Below, one piece after another: positions 10,403 through 20,934 of a DNA stretch of 64,000 nt. Both the position numbers and the translations under genes were made by a program. Under the pieces are notes generated by a model. The model had not been told where the DNA came from and searched no databases. It saw nothing but the letters and a program-made list of their open reading frames with translations. Every line of letters begins with the position of its first letter. Position 1 is the stretch's first letter. Source of the DNA: Staphylotrichum longicolle (lineage: Eukaryota; Ascomycota; Sordariomycetes; Sordariales; Chaetomiaceae); assembly GCA_019096155.1 (NCBI GenBank), contig JAHCVI010000001.1, positions 9,486,001 to 9,550,000 on the forward strand. Direction: 5' to 3'.

Positions 10403-12137
10403 TGATGGAAGGAACTATTAATGCTGTCACGACTTGGACAGCGTCCAATTTGGGTATGACGACCGCTTGGAGGATGCGAGACGGCCGGATGGTGTATGGT
10501 GGGGAAGTTGGATACCCCGAAACTGGGACCGGCACGGCAATGGCATGCTGTATACATATATACGCGGATATCTTCCTGGCTTTCCTATGGAATTTTGGCG
10601 TGTTTTGGGGTCGGTGGGGGGTTCTGGCTGGAATTCGGGGTTGGTTCGCCGGAGTTGTTGGGAATCTAATACAGATAAGGGGGTGATCATATGCATGGTT
10701 GGAGTACATCCCGAATTGTTTTTGCCTTTCGAAGAAGCGTTTATGTATGTATTCAGCAGGTTTGGTCTGTCAAAATCGGCTCCTTATTACATAACAAAAC
10801 GTTCCAATGTTTGCCTGGCCATGATGTTGGGGGAGACAGCCAAGCCTTAAAAATAAAGATAAAAGGGGGATGGTTGCAGGGACTGTGTCTTTTGTTTTCA
10901 CCCCACGTTTTCGTGTCGAAACTTTATTCCATTTTGTACTTACATGCACCGCGAACTGCGCCGATCTGCTCCCAGACGGTTATCATCATCCAGGCTCCTG
11001 GCCGTGCCTAACCGCAACCCATGCGCGATGGCATGTGATGCCCTAGGGCCACGGCTCGAGCGCCCTCACGAGACCGAAAACATTTGCGGACTCTACAACC
11101 GGCGACCCACTCCGCCGTGGCCCTCCGGCCCGGGGGAGTGGTCGGAAACGGGCCGGTCCGTAAGGGAAAAAGGAGGGTCGGGGGGTTGCCTGCAGGATGC
11201 CGCCGAAGACGGCGTCCGGATCACTTTAAACAAGCCAACGACAGCTCGGCCTCCATCGGCCTCACATCCACACACGATCGCCTTTGTCATAAGGGAAGCT
11301 TACTGTGTGTAGGGAGCGGGCCGAGGGAGTTGAGTAATAGGATCCATATCACTAAACAGAAACCCAACCATTTCGGCGCTGAGCAAGGGGGTGGGGCGGG
11401 ACGGGACCCTGTCAAGCCCTGTCGTCACTTTCGCTCGGCAGATGGATTTCTAAGATGCCTGACAAACTCCGCGTTTACACAGTAGTGTGTGTATTAGCAC
11501 GAGTGGCATTGGCTCTGACAGCCGATGACAAAACAAGACTTGCACTATTCGCAAGCCCGGGGATGACAGAAAGCGCAACATTCAAGGGGTGGGTGCTCTA
11601 TCCGTCGCCGCTTCCGCCAAAGATAACTCATCCACGGGTTCATGAAGCCGAACGCCGAGCGCAGAGGCTCCAGCAGAAAAGGGCATGCTAACCTGGTTGG
11701 GAATGCGATGCCCCGGTTCTGGGGGGGAAGCGGGGGAGAGAACCCGCATCTTGGGGGGCCACAACCTGCCTACACCCTGGTTATATCCGAGCTACAAGTT
11801 CTGGCCGACTGCACTTTTGTGGTTTTGAGTTTTGGTGAGTCAGTAGAATAAAAGGAATCTTCCCCCCGGGACAGAAGGAAGAGAGACCATCAGTTACCTA
11901 GAACAAACCTCAAAAGACAGAACAACGTCGTGTTGTCCTTGTTATATACCCAAGGAAGGTTTACACTCAGATCACGGTGAATAGCAGAGTTCCAAGAGAC
12001 AACAACTCTACACCTGACTCGACACCTACCTTGTCCCCCATATCCACACCAAGACCTCTTTGAAGCCGAAAATTTCGAGAACCCGGTCGGCCCGGTACCC
12101 CCTTCCGGAGGCCAAGCCGACCCCGAGCGTGGCCAAC
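10403..12137. other. 1.7-kb intergenic stretch, no gene supported
   Basis: 3' UTR of the PPxY protein gene followed by the promoter of the monocarboxylate-transporter-like gene. An AATAAA lies at 10852-10857, about 450 bp past the stop. The reading frame of the downstream gene is open back to 12060 but without ATG. No other feature recognised. Confidence 0.5.
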
Positions 12138-13541
12138 ATGGAGAAGGACACCGAAAAGAACGCCTACACATCCGAGTCGGACCGGACTGAAGGAGACGCC
12201 TCGATCCACATGCAAGACGACCTCGCCGACGACAAGGCCCGCGACGCCACCACCACCACCACCACCACTACCAACCCCACGACCACGACGCCCCAAGGAC
12301 CGACGGAGCCCTCAGCAACCCCAGCAACGGACCCGCCACCAGATGGCGGACTGACGGCGTGGCTGCAGGTGGTGGGGTCGGCGGCGGTGCTGGTCAACAC
12401 GTGGGGCGTCATCAACACGTTTGGCGTGTTCCAGGCCTACTACGAGGCGGAGCTGCTCAGCTCGCACTCGTCGTCCGAGATCTCGTGGATCGGGTCGACG
12501 CAGGCGGCGCTGCTGTTCCTGGTGGGCGTGTTCGCGGGCCCGCTCTACGATGCGGGCTACTTCCGGCAGCTGCTGCTCGTGGGCCTCTTCCTGATCGTGC
12601 TGGGCCAGTTCATGACGTCGCTGTGCACCGCCTACTGGCAGGTGATGCTGGCGCAGGGCATCACCATGGGCATCGGGATGGGCATGACCTTCCTGCCGTC
12701 GGCAGCCATCCTGGGGCAGTACTTCTCGCGGCACCGGGCGCTGGCGCTGGGGCTGTCGAGCGTGGGCTCGCCCGTGGCGGGGAGCATCTTCCCCGTCATG
12801 TTCAGCCAGCTGGAGCCGTCGGTCGGCTTCGGGTGGGCGACGCGCGCCATCGCCTTCATCCTGCTGGCCATGTCGGCCGTCGCCCTCGTCTTCATGCGCA
12901 CGCGCGTGCCGCCCACGGGCAAGGCGCGCTCTATCATCGACAAGAGCGCGCTGCGCGACGTGCCGTACCTGCTGTTTGTCGTGGGCGGGCTGTTCGCCTT
13001 CCTGACGCTGTACGTGACCTTCTTCTACATCACGCTGTTTGCGACGTCGCACCACACGGCCAGCGAGGACTTTGCGCCGTACCTGGTCACGATCCTCAAC
13101 GCCGGGTCCATCGTCGGGCGCATCATCCCCAACGCCATGGCCGACCGCTGGGGGTCGCTGAACATGGCCATCGCCTGCACCTTTGCCAGCGCGATCCTGG
13201 CGTTTGGCTGGTTGGGGATCCGCAACCTGGCAGGCTCTGTGGTGTACGTCCTGCTGTACGGGGCCTTCTCCGGCGGTGTTGTCAGCCTCGTCCCCAGCGT
13301 CATTGTGAGCCTCTCGCCCGACATGGGACGTGTAGGCGCGAGGATGGGCATGACCTTTGTGGTCTCTGGCGTCGCCATCCTCACGGGAACCCCTATCGCC
13401 GGAGCGATCCTGGGTGATGTGGAGCACCCCGAGTGGTTGGGAACCATCTTGTATGCCGCGTTCGGGCTGCTCGTCGCGACCGCGCTCTACTCGGCTTCGA
13501 GGTTTTTCTTGTACCGGCGGACTGGCAACTTGAGGGCCTGA
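12138..13541 (+). CDS. MFS transporter, monocarboxylate transporter-like (MCH family)
   Basis: Single-exon gene, 467 aa, twelve predicted membrane spans. An N-terminal cytosolic tail of about 70 aa has a run of eight Thr and a Pro-rich end. The signature of the fungal Mch/MCT group follows: PDGGLTAWLQVVGSA, then NTWGVINTFGVFQAYYE. The loop 2-3 motif is GVFAGPLYDAGYFR; further typical pieces are GIGMGMTFLPSAAILGQYF and RRTGNLRA at the C-terminus. Substrates of fungal Mch proteins are mostly unknown; several do not carry monocarboxylates, so the substrate is left open. The ATG at 12138 is the first in the frame that is open from 12060. Codon usage is strongly GC3-biased. Confidence 0.88.
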   Translation: MEKDTEKNAYTSESDRTEGDASIHMQDDLADDKARDATTTTTTTTNPTTTTPQGPTEPSATPATDPPPDGGLTAWLQVVGSAAVLVNTWGVINTFGVFQAYYEAELLSSHSSSEISWIGSTQAALLFLVGVFAGPLYDAGYFRQLLLVGLFLIVLGQFMTSLCTAYWQVMLAQGITMGIGMGMTFLPSAAILGQYFSRHRALALGLSSVGSPVAGSIFPVMFSQLEPSVGFGWATRAIAFILLAMSAVALVFMRTRVPPTGKARSIIDKSALRDVPYLLFVVGGLFAFLTLYVTFFYITLFATSHHTASEDFAPYLVTILNAGSIVGRIIPNAMADRWGSLNMAIACTFASAILAFGWLGIRNLAGSVVYVLLYGAFSGGVVSLVPSVIVSLSPDMGRVGARMGMTFVVSGVAILTGTPIAGAILGDVEHPEWLGTILYAAFGLLVATALYSASRFFLYRRTGNLRA

Positions 13542-15001
13542 GGTTTTGTAATGTGGCCTGCCGATGGCCTGTCTCGTTGTGTGAGTCTGGACTTTGGGTT
13601 TGGAGTTGAGGCACTTGCAGTTTTGGCGTTGGATAAAAAGTAAAGGAGTCGCTGGTATGTACATGCCAGTAGCCGAGAATAATAAGAGACTGATTGTATC
13701 TATCGTTTTGAGAGGAGCGGCTCGGAAACGAAACTGCCATGCCGGGCACAGGCCACATGTGTCGTATCGTATGTTTCAACTTGGCTTTGCTCCCTCCTGA
13801 TCTCCCGTGTCTCCGTCCTGCGGTATCCTTGAGTTGGCTCCAACATCCTGCGGACCCTGTGCACTGCGTGTTGCGGTGAGTTTGTTGTTAGTCGGCCGCG
13901 CCAAGTCAAAAGAGGGGTGTTGCTGAGTAAGATAGCGTCCGCAGCCAGGAGGTGTTTCGTGATGTTGCGGTCTGGCCGCCGATGGTGGCCTTGGGGTGGA
14001 TGTCGAGGTGGGTTTCCACGCCCAAACAAAACACCACTGACAGCGATCAAGCGCGAATTGCGCATTGGCACCGTCCCAATGTAACCACAAGGTCCTAGCG
14101 AGGAACGACGTTTGGGGGTCTTGTTCCAAGTTGATCAAGACAATCCTCGCTGTCCTTGTTCAAAAGGTGCTGCGATTGGGCCAAGATGTGCCGGGTGTGC
14201 TGGCTTCGGCTCCATGACTTGGATCCCCAGAGCGGCGGCTCTGCTGTCTCAGCTGCGTTGAACAGTCGACTGAGCGAAGAGCGAATCAGGGGAGATTTGT
14301 CAGTGTGACTAATGGACGCCCGCAAACCACACGGGCAGACAGAAATGGCAAGCTGCCGATGGTATCAAGCTCGCTGCGGGTTACTGCCTTCGCTTGCTGT
14401 AAGCCCTTACTCAGCAATTGGATAAACTGGAGCCCAACATCAGTGGGGTATGTGGAGGTGAGGGGTGCTCAGGAACATGGAGCTTGAGCTTGGCTCGAGT
14501 CGTGGTGTGTGCGGAACATTAGCTCATCCCGCCAGATCGGATCCGTCCAAACCGCTGTTGGTGAAGTGGCGGCTCGGCTGCTGTGTACGAAAGTACGTAC
14601 TCTGGGACTGTGCAAGCACCCAATAGCCGGCGCGAATTGCCTTGTGTTGCAGACAAAGAGGCGTCCGGGCGATCAAGGACCCCCTGCCTCTGGATGCCCC
14701 TCCCCCCTCCCCGTCCTTGTCCGGGTTCCGATATGGGGCGCCACCATGATTTGATGCGGATTATTCGACCATGACGAATGCAGCCCGGTGCAACCTGGCC
14801 TGCACAACAAGCAATCCCAATGATGTGAGACTTGCCAGGTGTGGGATCGGCACCTTTGGGACAGAGCGGGCCGTCGCATTCCAAGACACTCCCTCGTGTA
14901 TAAAGGTCGGCGATCCTCGTCTCGGGGTACTGGCCGTCCGTATTCCCTTCTCCCACCACAACCATCCACCAATACCCCAGTCCTACGTGACACAGCACAC
15001 C
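13542..15001. other. Intergenic, no gene supported
   Basis: About 1.5 kb between the transporter and the quinone reductase gene. Only unconvincing open frames are present. The last 110 bp form a recognisable core promoter with a TATA box and a CA-rich leader. Confidence 0.5.
14899..14904 (+). promoter_or_regulatory. TATA box of quinone reductase gene
   Basis: TATAAA 98 bp before the ATG at 15002, followed by a pyrimidine/CA-rich leader ending in CACACC|ATG. A clear TATA box suits a strongly or stress-induced gene, as quinone reductases of this kind often are; the induction is inference. Confidence 0.55.
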
Positions 15002-15724
15002 ATGGCTCCCAAGATCGCTATCGTTTACGTAGGTCTATCCCCCAACCCGCCGCTCCGGCTTGTGTGACGGAGGTTTTGGCAAAATGGAGAGACGGCGTGT
15101 CTTCGGACAGAGACTAACAATGTCCAACAATAGTACTCGATGTACGGCCACATTCGGCAGCTGGCCGAGGCCGAGAAGGCCGGTATCGAGAAGGCCGGCG
15201 GCACTGCCGATCTGTTCCAGGTCCCCGAGACGCTTCCCCAGGAGGTGCTGGACAAGATGCACGCGCCCCCCAAGCCGACTGATGTTCCCGTCCTCAACGA
15301 CCCCACCGTGCTGGAGGGGTACGACGCCTTCCTGCTGGGCATCCCGACGCGGTACGGCAACTTCCCCGCACAGTGGAAGGCCTTCTGGGACAAGACGGGC
15401 AAGCAGTGGTCGTCGGGTGGCTTCTACGGCAAGTTCGCCGGCGTCTTCATCTCGACAGCCAGCATGGGCGGCGGCCAGGAGTCGACGGCCATCGCCGTCA
15501 TGAGCACCCTCGCCCATCACGGCATCGTTTACGTGCCCCTCGGCTACGCCAAGGCCTTCGGCCTTCTCACGGACCTGACCGAGGCGCGCGGTGGCAGCGC
15601 CTGGGGCGCGGGCACGTTCGCGGGCGGTGACGGCAGCCGGCAACCGAGCGCCAAGGAGCTGGAGCTGGCGACCATCCAGGGCGAGTGGTTCTACAAGACT
15701 GTGGCCAAGTCTTTTGGTGCGTGA
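15002..15724 (+). CDS. WrbA-type NAD(P)H:quinone oxidoreductase (flavodoxin-like)
   Basis: FMN-dependent two-electron reducer of quinones, protecting against redox cycling; fungal homologues include yeast Pst2/Rfs1/Ycp4 and the Alternaria allergen Alt a 7. Two exons (15002-15028, 15134-15724) join in frame to 205 aa, the normal size. The phosphate-binding loop of the flavodoxin fold begins in exon 1 (PKIAIVY) and continues [13 protein letters not shown] in exon 2; the intron splits this loop. Other family motifs: [20 protein letters not shown] (flavin isoalloxazine contact), [30 protein letters not shown] and a C-terminal [10 protein letters not shown]. No signal peptide, so cytosolic or plasma-membrane-associated. 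A TATA box lies 98 bp upstream. Confidence 0.95.
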
Positions 15725-16306
15725 AAGGTGGACGGGCGTGAGGCAAGCATTGACCATGTCGCTAATGGGCGGTCGGAAGGGAGCGGGAGACCGGGAAGCT
15801 CAGCGGCAGCGGTTGGGGCAGTCGGGACGGCTGCGACGGTTGAGACACCTGTAAGGCCTGCCGGTACCGAGGCGAGTGAGAGGACGAGTGCGCCCAAGGA
15901 GCAGCCCAGTCCAGCAACGGGGAAAGAGGCCAAAGAGGGACCATGCGGGTTGCCAGCGAAATGTGTGATACTCTAAACAAAAAGAAAAATAAACACTGGG
16001 GTGCCGAATGCACCGCTTTACATACTGGTCGTGCGCCTGGTAGTAGTGGCGCTTCTCCTGAAGTGCTGTGATGTGGTTTGAACTCGACACGTTGTCTCAG
16101 TCTTTGTTGTTTGGGAGAGAGGAAAAAAACCCCAGTGGGACGAGATTCCCTCGCTGCGACACCTGCTGTGCACTTCTGAGGTGCCAAGCAGAGGACCCAC
16201 CGCTTCCTAATCTCCAGCAGTGCACTGCGACTTCTTTGCTCTTTCCTTCGAACCAACCTGGAAAACTAATCCCATCACAAGCAACCTCCATGGAAGTCAG
16301 TCAAAG
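15725..16306. other. Intergenic between convergent genes
   Basis: 3' regions of the quinone reductase gene (plus) and the AN1-APH gene (minus). An AATAAA sits at 15988-15993, 264 bp past the first stop. A CDS-like composition continues to about 15970 but no conserved frame is seen. Confidence 0.5.
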
Positions 16307-17788
16307 TCAACTTCTGGCTGCCTTGCGGCACCGCCGGTGCAGACGAGGTCGTTTGGGAGGGCAGGCTCGAACGAGGGCGCGCAGACGCTTGTCAGGCCAA
16401 TACTCAAGCATCACCGACTCTTTCCACTCATCCCAGTCCTGCTGCAACCCAAACGCCTTGAGGAGCGCATTCGCCAACGGCAGCGCATTCGACCACCGCG
16501 GCTCCAGAGCAAGCCCCCAAAAGAAGCGCCTCGCTCGTTCGTTTTCGTCCCCCATCCAGCCCGCCAGTTCGGGGTGGCCCCGTTCGCGCAATGCAGTCGC
16601 GAGCCCAACGTCATCCTCGCTCAGCGCCACAGTCCCACCTGCACAGAGCTTGTTCACGTCGACCGTCACCAGCGACGGCCCGAAGGCCTCGCCGCCGGGT
16701 GCCACCCTTGCCATCTGCCAGTCGATGACGCCCGTGATATTGAAGTCGTCGTCGAGGAGTAAGTGGTCTCCGTGGTCGTCGGCATGCTTCAGAAAGAAGC
16801 CGTCCGGGCCGTGGTCTTCGGCCTCGGCGAGCTGCCGTGCGTTCTCCTTGAGGAATCGATACACCAGGTACGCGTCGACGGGATACTCGTTGTACAGTTG
16901 GCGGTCTGCGATCAGCTCCAAGTGTTGTTCTGCCCAAGCGGTGTAGTAGTCGACCGCGCTTTCGAACGGGCCGTCCGGATCGAGCACCAGGAACCTGTCA
17001 CTCGCCGTCGGACCGACTTGGATGCGAGACCCCTTGAGGCAGAGCGACCCGGCCTTGGGAAACGGGTGCCTGGCTAGCTCAGCCAGGATATCGGCGAGGC
17101 CGCTGCGTATCCTTGCCCTCTCTTGCTTGGTGCTCTCGCTCGCAGGCAAGCCGCCGTGCGACCATGGTTTCCCCGGGAGCTCTTCGACGAGGAGAAAACT
17201 GACGCCAATGCCGTGATCGCTCCCGTTGCTGCTTAGCCCGTAGCCGAAAGCCCGCGGCGCTGGCACGGTAGTTCCCTCCAGGAACTTCAAGGTGGCGTAC
17301 TCGCTGACTACCAGGTAGTCAACTACCGGCTCCGAGCAGCTGATGAAGCTCGTGACCCTTGGAACTCGGAGAAGCCATGGGCGAGAGCCGTCATCGAAGC
17401 GGATCCGGACGTGGTAGTTGGCACATCCCATGATGTTGCCGTGCTCGACGCTACACGTCTTGCCGCCATTCAGGCTTGACGCGTACTTGCATACCGCAGT
17501 GTCCTTGATTCGTGAGCGCAGGCGGTCAATCTCGTTGTCGATCTGCGCCCGCCAAGTCTTGTCGTCAAGATCCTGCACATCCAGCCCATTTGGTCAGCGT
17601 TTGTGTATCGGATTCAGGTTTCCGACAAGATGCCAGGCCTTTCTTACCGCCCCTTGTGCGCAGGTGTGAAAGGACACCGACATGTGCTTGAAGCAGAGGT
17701 AACGGTGGCAGCCCTCACAACCGCCTGAGCCCCTGACACTTGGCCTGGGGCATCCTGAGACCGAGCAAGTGAAGAATCTGGGCGGCAT
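16307..17788 (-). CDS. AN1-type zinc finger fused to APH-like phosphotransferase domain
   Basis: Two exons (17648-17788, 16307-17572) separated by a 75-nt intron with GTAAGA donor, CTGAC branch site and TGCAG acceptor join in frame to 468 aa. Exon 1 is one compact zinc module: C8-x4-C13-x10-C24-x2-C27-x4-C32-x2-H35-x5-H41-x-C43, which fits the AN1 finger spacing. Exon 2 is an aminoglycoside-phosphotransferase/choline-kinase-type fold: VRIRFDDGSRPWLLRVPR for the nucleotide-binding strands, LLVEELPGKPW for the hinge, and the catalytic HADDHGDHLLLDD (H310, D312), followed by GVIDW with metal-binding D331. The usual Asn of HxDxxxxN is His317 here. Substrate unknown; it need not be an antibiotic. 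Start chosen because MPPRFFTC begins the zinc module, though the frame is open further upstream. A basic tail (RACPPKRPRLHRRCRK) may be a nuclear signal. Confidence 0.85.
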
Positions 17789-18421
17789 TGTCTCGTTCTG
17801 GAAAACTGTATATGTCAGAGATAATAAGACGCGAGCTTTGGATGGTGGTCTTTCGAATTCACTGGAAGGAGAAGATGAAACACCATTACAGTTGAGTGAG
17901 TCAATGGTCAAGGTAGATGAGTACTCGGCCCCTTCTTTGTCTCCCTAATCATGATTGATCGAGGCTTTGTTCCTGGCCGGATGCGGCGCAGCATTTTCAC
18001 CCACGCCTTGTGGAAACATGGCCACCACAACCACAAAGGACCATATAACAACAGAGGCGATGCGACAATGCTTTTGGCAACGGAATCGTTGCTCTTTGTG
18101 TGATGGCTTTTGAGGACTGACAAGTGAAGGCGGCGATTCGACGATGTGCAAGAAGGTTGCAAGAAGCCGGTGGATGGTCAGAGGAAGCCCGAGAACAGAT
18201 GCGTCGTCAAATATTTATATGCTCTCCATTCCTGGGGACTGAGAAGATGCCATACGCCTTCTCTCCCACCACCCTTGCTTCTCTTGGCAACAACAACCCA
18301 ACCTCCGTTCAACTGCATCGTGTGCTGCAAATCCCAAAATCACTGCCATCATGGCCCTGAAGCCCCTAATTCATCCATCCTCACCACGACCTATCTGAGT
18401 ACGAGACAAACTGCCACCATC

Positions 18422-18641
18422 ATGGTACCTAAGGCTACTTCAGCCATGATTCTAGCCCCAGGAGCCGGGGACGGGTTGGCGGGAACTACGAGGTGCGCAA
18501 AACCGGACTGCGACACATGGTGTGTTGCGAACTCGCGCTTCTGCGAGAGCCGTAAGTCGTTTCTCGGGTTGCGGTTCCACTGGTGCAATCTTGGAACCCT
18601 GCGAGCTAACCCTTTACGCCGGGCACAAAGACCAAGGTTGA
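18422..18641 (+). CDS. Possible small Cys-rich protein (or remnant)
   Basis: Weak candidate. From the ATG at 18422 a frame encodes a short lead and then the pattern RCAKPDCDTWCVANSRFCES, ending at a good GTAAGT donor (18552). Joined to an AAAG acceptor at 18630 the protein would continue His-Gln-Gly and stop, about 46 aa. The spacing C-x4-C-x3-C-x6-C-x2-H resembles one unit of the repeated Cys/His units found in some fungal hypothetical proteins; the expected following units are not visible downstream. It may be a truncated copy. Low confidence in both reality and splicing. Confidence 0.25.
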
Positions 18642-19365
18642 TCTCGAGGCTAGAGATAAAACGGCTCAGTGAGGAAGCGCTAAGTGTGACGGGACTTTCT
18701 TAGGGGGCTGCGTGACCGGGTTGCATCTGCGGTTGTAAATGCCTTGCCGGAGACTTCATTTATGGCGCTGCTGAGGCGGAATTCTGGGACCAACCGACAG
18801 ACCGGGACCGAGGTCTGCAGAACACACACCAGGTATCAGCAAAGCGATGGCCACATTTCCCACACTACGTGTATGTATCAATTCAAGAACCACAGTCTCG
18901 TACACAGCACCCTAATGTCATTCAACGGGCCGCAGGCTGGGTGCTAAGGGAAGGGCTGTTATGTGGTAGGCCCGCTGAAGCAGCAAATATCTGGTGCAAC
19001 AAGAACAGCAACAGCAATTCAACCAGAACGTGGTCTGCAAATACGAGCATCTATGATACGAGTCTCCGGGGGCGTTTTTGACGGTCGTATTTCGGCGTTG
19101 GCTTTTCTTTGCGGAGGTGAATGCTCGTCTATCGTGTGACCCTGAGATGATACTGGGAAAATCGATTGGAGGGCGGCGAGGATATCGATACCTATTTCCC
19201 TTGTCTTCAAGCTGAACGGCTTGCCAGAAGTTTCCTCCGGAAAGGTGCGGGTTTTGCTTTCGCTTTGTTGCAAGTGTTGTGTGGTGTTAACTTGGGCAGT
19301 TGCAACAGTGCAAGGAGACTGCGAGACTGCCACAGACCAGAGGGGAATGACTCAATGCTCCGGGG

Positions 19366-19374
19366 TTAGGGTTA
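19366..19374 (+). promoter_or_regulatory. Telobox-like element upstream of YAE1
   Basis: TTAGGGTTA, about 175 bp before the YAE1 start. Such boxes bind Tbf1/telobox proteins and are common before ribosome-related genes in several fungi; a regulatory role here is inference. Confidence 0.35.
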
Positions 19375-19547
19375 CTGCTTTGTCATCTCATTCGAGCTTT
19401 TCACTGTTTGCATCTTCAGTTTCACATCCTTTCAACAACCAACCAACATCTCACCAATCACTCACCAAACACAGCGGAACCAACACTCCAAAAAATCTGC
19501 CATATCTGTCACCACCCTAGTTCAACCTCGGATCCCAGAAACTGATT

Positions 19548-20491
19548 ATGCTCCTCCGCCACGCCTCCCCTCACGACCGGGACCCCGACATCTTCCACAC
19601 CATGACCTCGCACACCCCCGGAGCCCCCGACGCCCTGCACAACCAAGACATTCCCACTGAATACCGCAGCGAACATGTCCCCAACTACCACCACCACAAC
19701 CAAAACAACAGCCTCGACGACATCTGGGGCGACGAACCGACCCCCGCCCACCCAACCACCAACGCCATCACCACCACCCACCACTACCCTGGCCCCCCTT
19801 ATCACCACCACCACCACCCGCAAGAAGTAAGCGACATCCCCCGCCTCTCGGCCGCGCACTCCGCCGCCGGCTACCGCGACGGCATCGCCCTGGCCAAGGC
19901 GCGCACCGCGCAGCAGGGGTTCGACGAGGGCTACCCGCTGGGCGCGACGCTCGGCGCGCGCGCGGGCCAGCTGCTGGCGTGCTCGAGGGGCTCGCGGCGG
20001 CCGTGGGCCTGCACGCTCTGGCGCTGTCGCAGTCGCGGCCGCCGCTGCCCGCGCGCGGCGAGGAGGAGGCGCGGCGGATTGGCGGGCTGCTGGCGAGGCG
20101 CGGCGCGAGCTGAGCGTGCGCGGCGTGTTCGACGGGGAGTACTGGGCCGGGGACGGGAACTGGCGGTATGAGGTCGACTCCTCCTCCCTGGGGGACGGGG
20201 CAGGGTAGGGGCAGGGCCAGGGGCAGGGGCGGGGCGGGCTTGGGAGACGAGGGGATGGTGGTGTTTGCGGACGTGGCCGAGGCGCATCCGTTGTTGAGGA
20301 AGTGGAGCGGGATCGTGAGGGCTGAGGCGGAGAGGTGGGGGGTGGACTGGGAGGTGCTGAAGGATGAGGTTGGGGAAGGGAGGAGGGAGGAGGATGAGGA
20401 AGACGAGAGGGAGAGGGAGCGGGATGCGAGGATGAGGAGGGACAGGGAGAGCCGGCCAGCCGCGAGGGGGAGGGAGGCGCTCGCGTGGTGA
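19548..20491 (+). pseudogene. YAE1: Yae1-domain protein, reading frame broken three times
   Basis: Yae1 with Lto1 adapts the Rli1/ABCE1 ATPase to the cytosolic Fe-S targeting complex, so it is needed for ribosome recycling. An N-terminal His/Asn-rich part (ending in a His run) leads into the domain hallmark, a ladder of glycines every fourth residue: GYRDGIALAKARTAQQGFDE and GYPLGATLGARAGQLL. There the frame shifts. The expected continuation (GVLEGLAAAVGLHALALSQS) is in the next frame from 19979, and after a second CTGCTGG the domain goes on (ARRELSVRGVFDGEYW) in the third frame from about 20095. A further shift between about 20190 and 20240 is needed to reach the C-terminal part (FADVAEAHPLLRKWSG), which ends at 20491. 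Both first breaks sit immediately after CTGCTGG and each would be explained by one lost G. Because all pieces stay conserved, sequencing or assembly error is at least as likely as true decay of this usually essential gene. Confidence 0.75.
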
Positions 20492-20934
20492 ATGAGGCGA
20501 GGACTGTGCTGGATGGACTGTTGACGCGGGCCGCCACGGGAAGTCTCGCAGCACTGGCAAGGGAATGTTCTGCGTGGGCCGGAATGGGAAGAGGTGGAAA
20601 CGCCGATTGAGCCTTCTCCAACCAGGGGCGTTGGGCTTTCCCTCCCCGGATGAAGAAAAGATGACGAGCCCATCTCAACTCGGGCAATTGGGTTGTGGAC
20701 GCAGCCGAGGAGCATGGATTGCATTTATTTGGAGTTGCGGATGGGATTTTACAAGCTAAAAGGAAGTTTAGATAGAGTGAAACTGCAAAGTTCTCTAACT
20801 CCACCGTTCCAAAATCGAGATCGGCAAGCGATCACAGAAGGGTTCAGTTCGTTCTGATGAAGAAGGAAGTAAATACCGTAGGTACTCTGATCAACCAGAG
20901 TTCAATTACCCCGAAACCACTAGGGCAACCCCCC
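20492..20934. other. Intergenic between convergent genes
   Basis: 3' flanks of YAE1 (plus) and of the proline-rich protein gene (minus). No other feature seen. Confidence 0.5.

Larger units (their letters stand above)
17789..19547. other. 1.8-kb intergenic stretch
   Basis: Promoter space of the AN1-APH gene (minus) and of YAE1 (plus). Apart from a possible small Cys-rich gene at 18422-18641 and a telomere-repeat-like box at 19366-19374, nothing is recognised. Frames at 18146-18703 and 19221-19520 lack any family features outside that piece. Confidence 0.5.

Noticed and set aside
12312..13664. 450-codon open frame on the minus strand across the MFS gene
   Set aside because: Antisense shadow of a strongly GC3-biased gene; low-complexity Arg/His/Gly content and no domain.
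19971..20100. Programmed ribosomal frameshifting in YAE1
   Set aside because: Two shifts of the same sign plus a third opposite shift, no known slippery site; sequence error or mutation is simpler.
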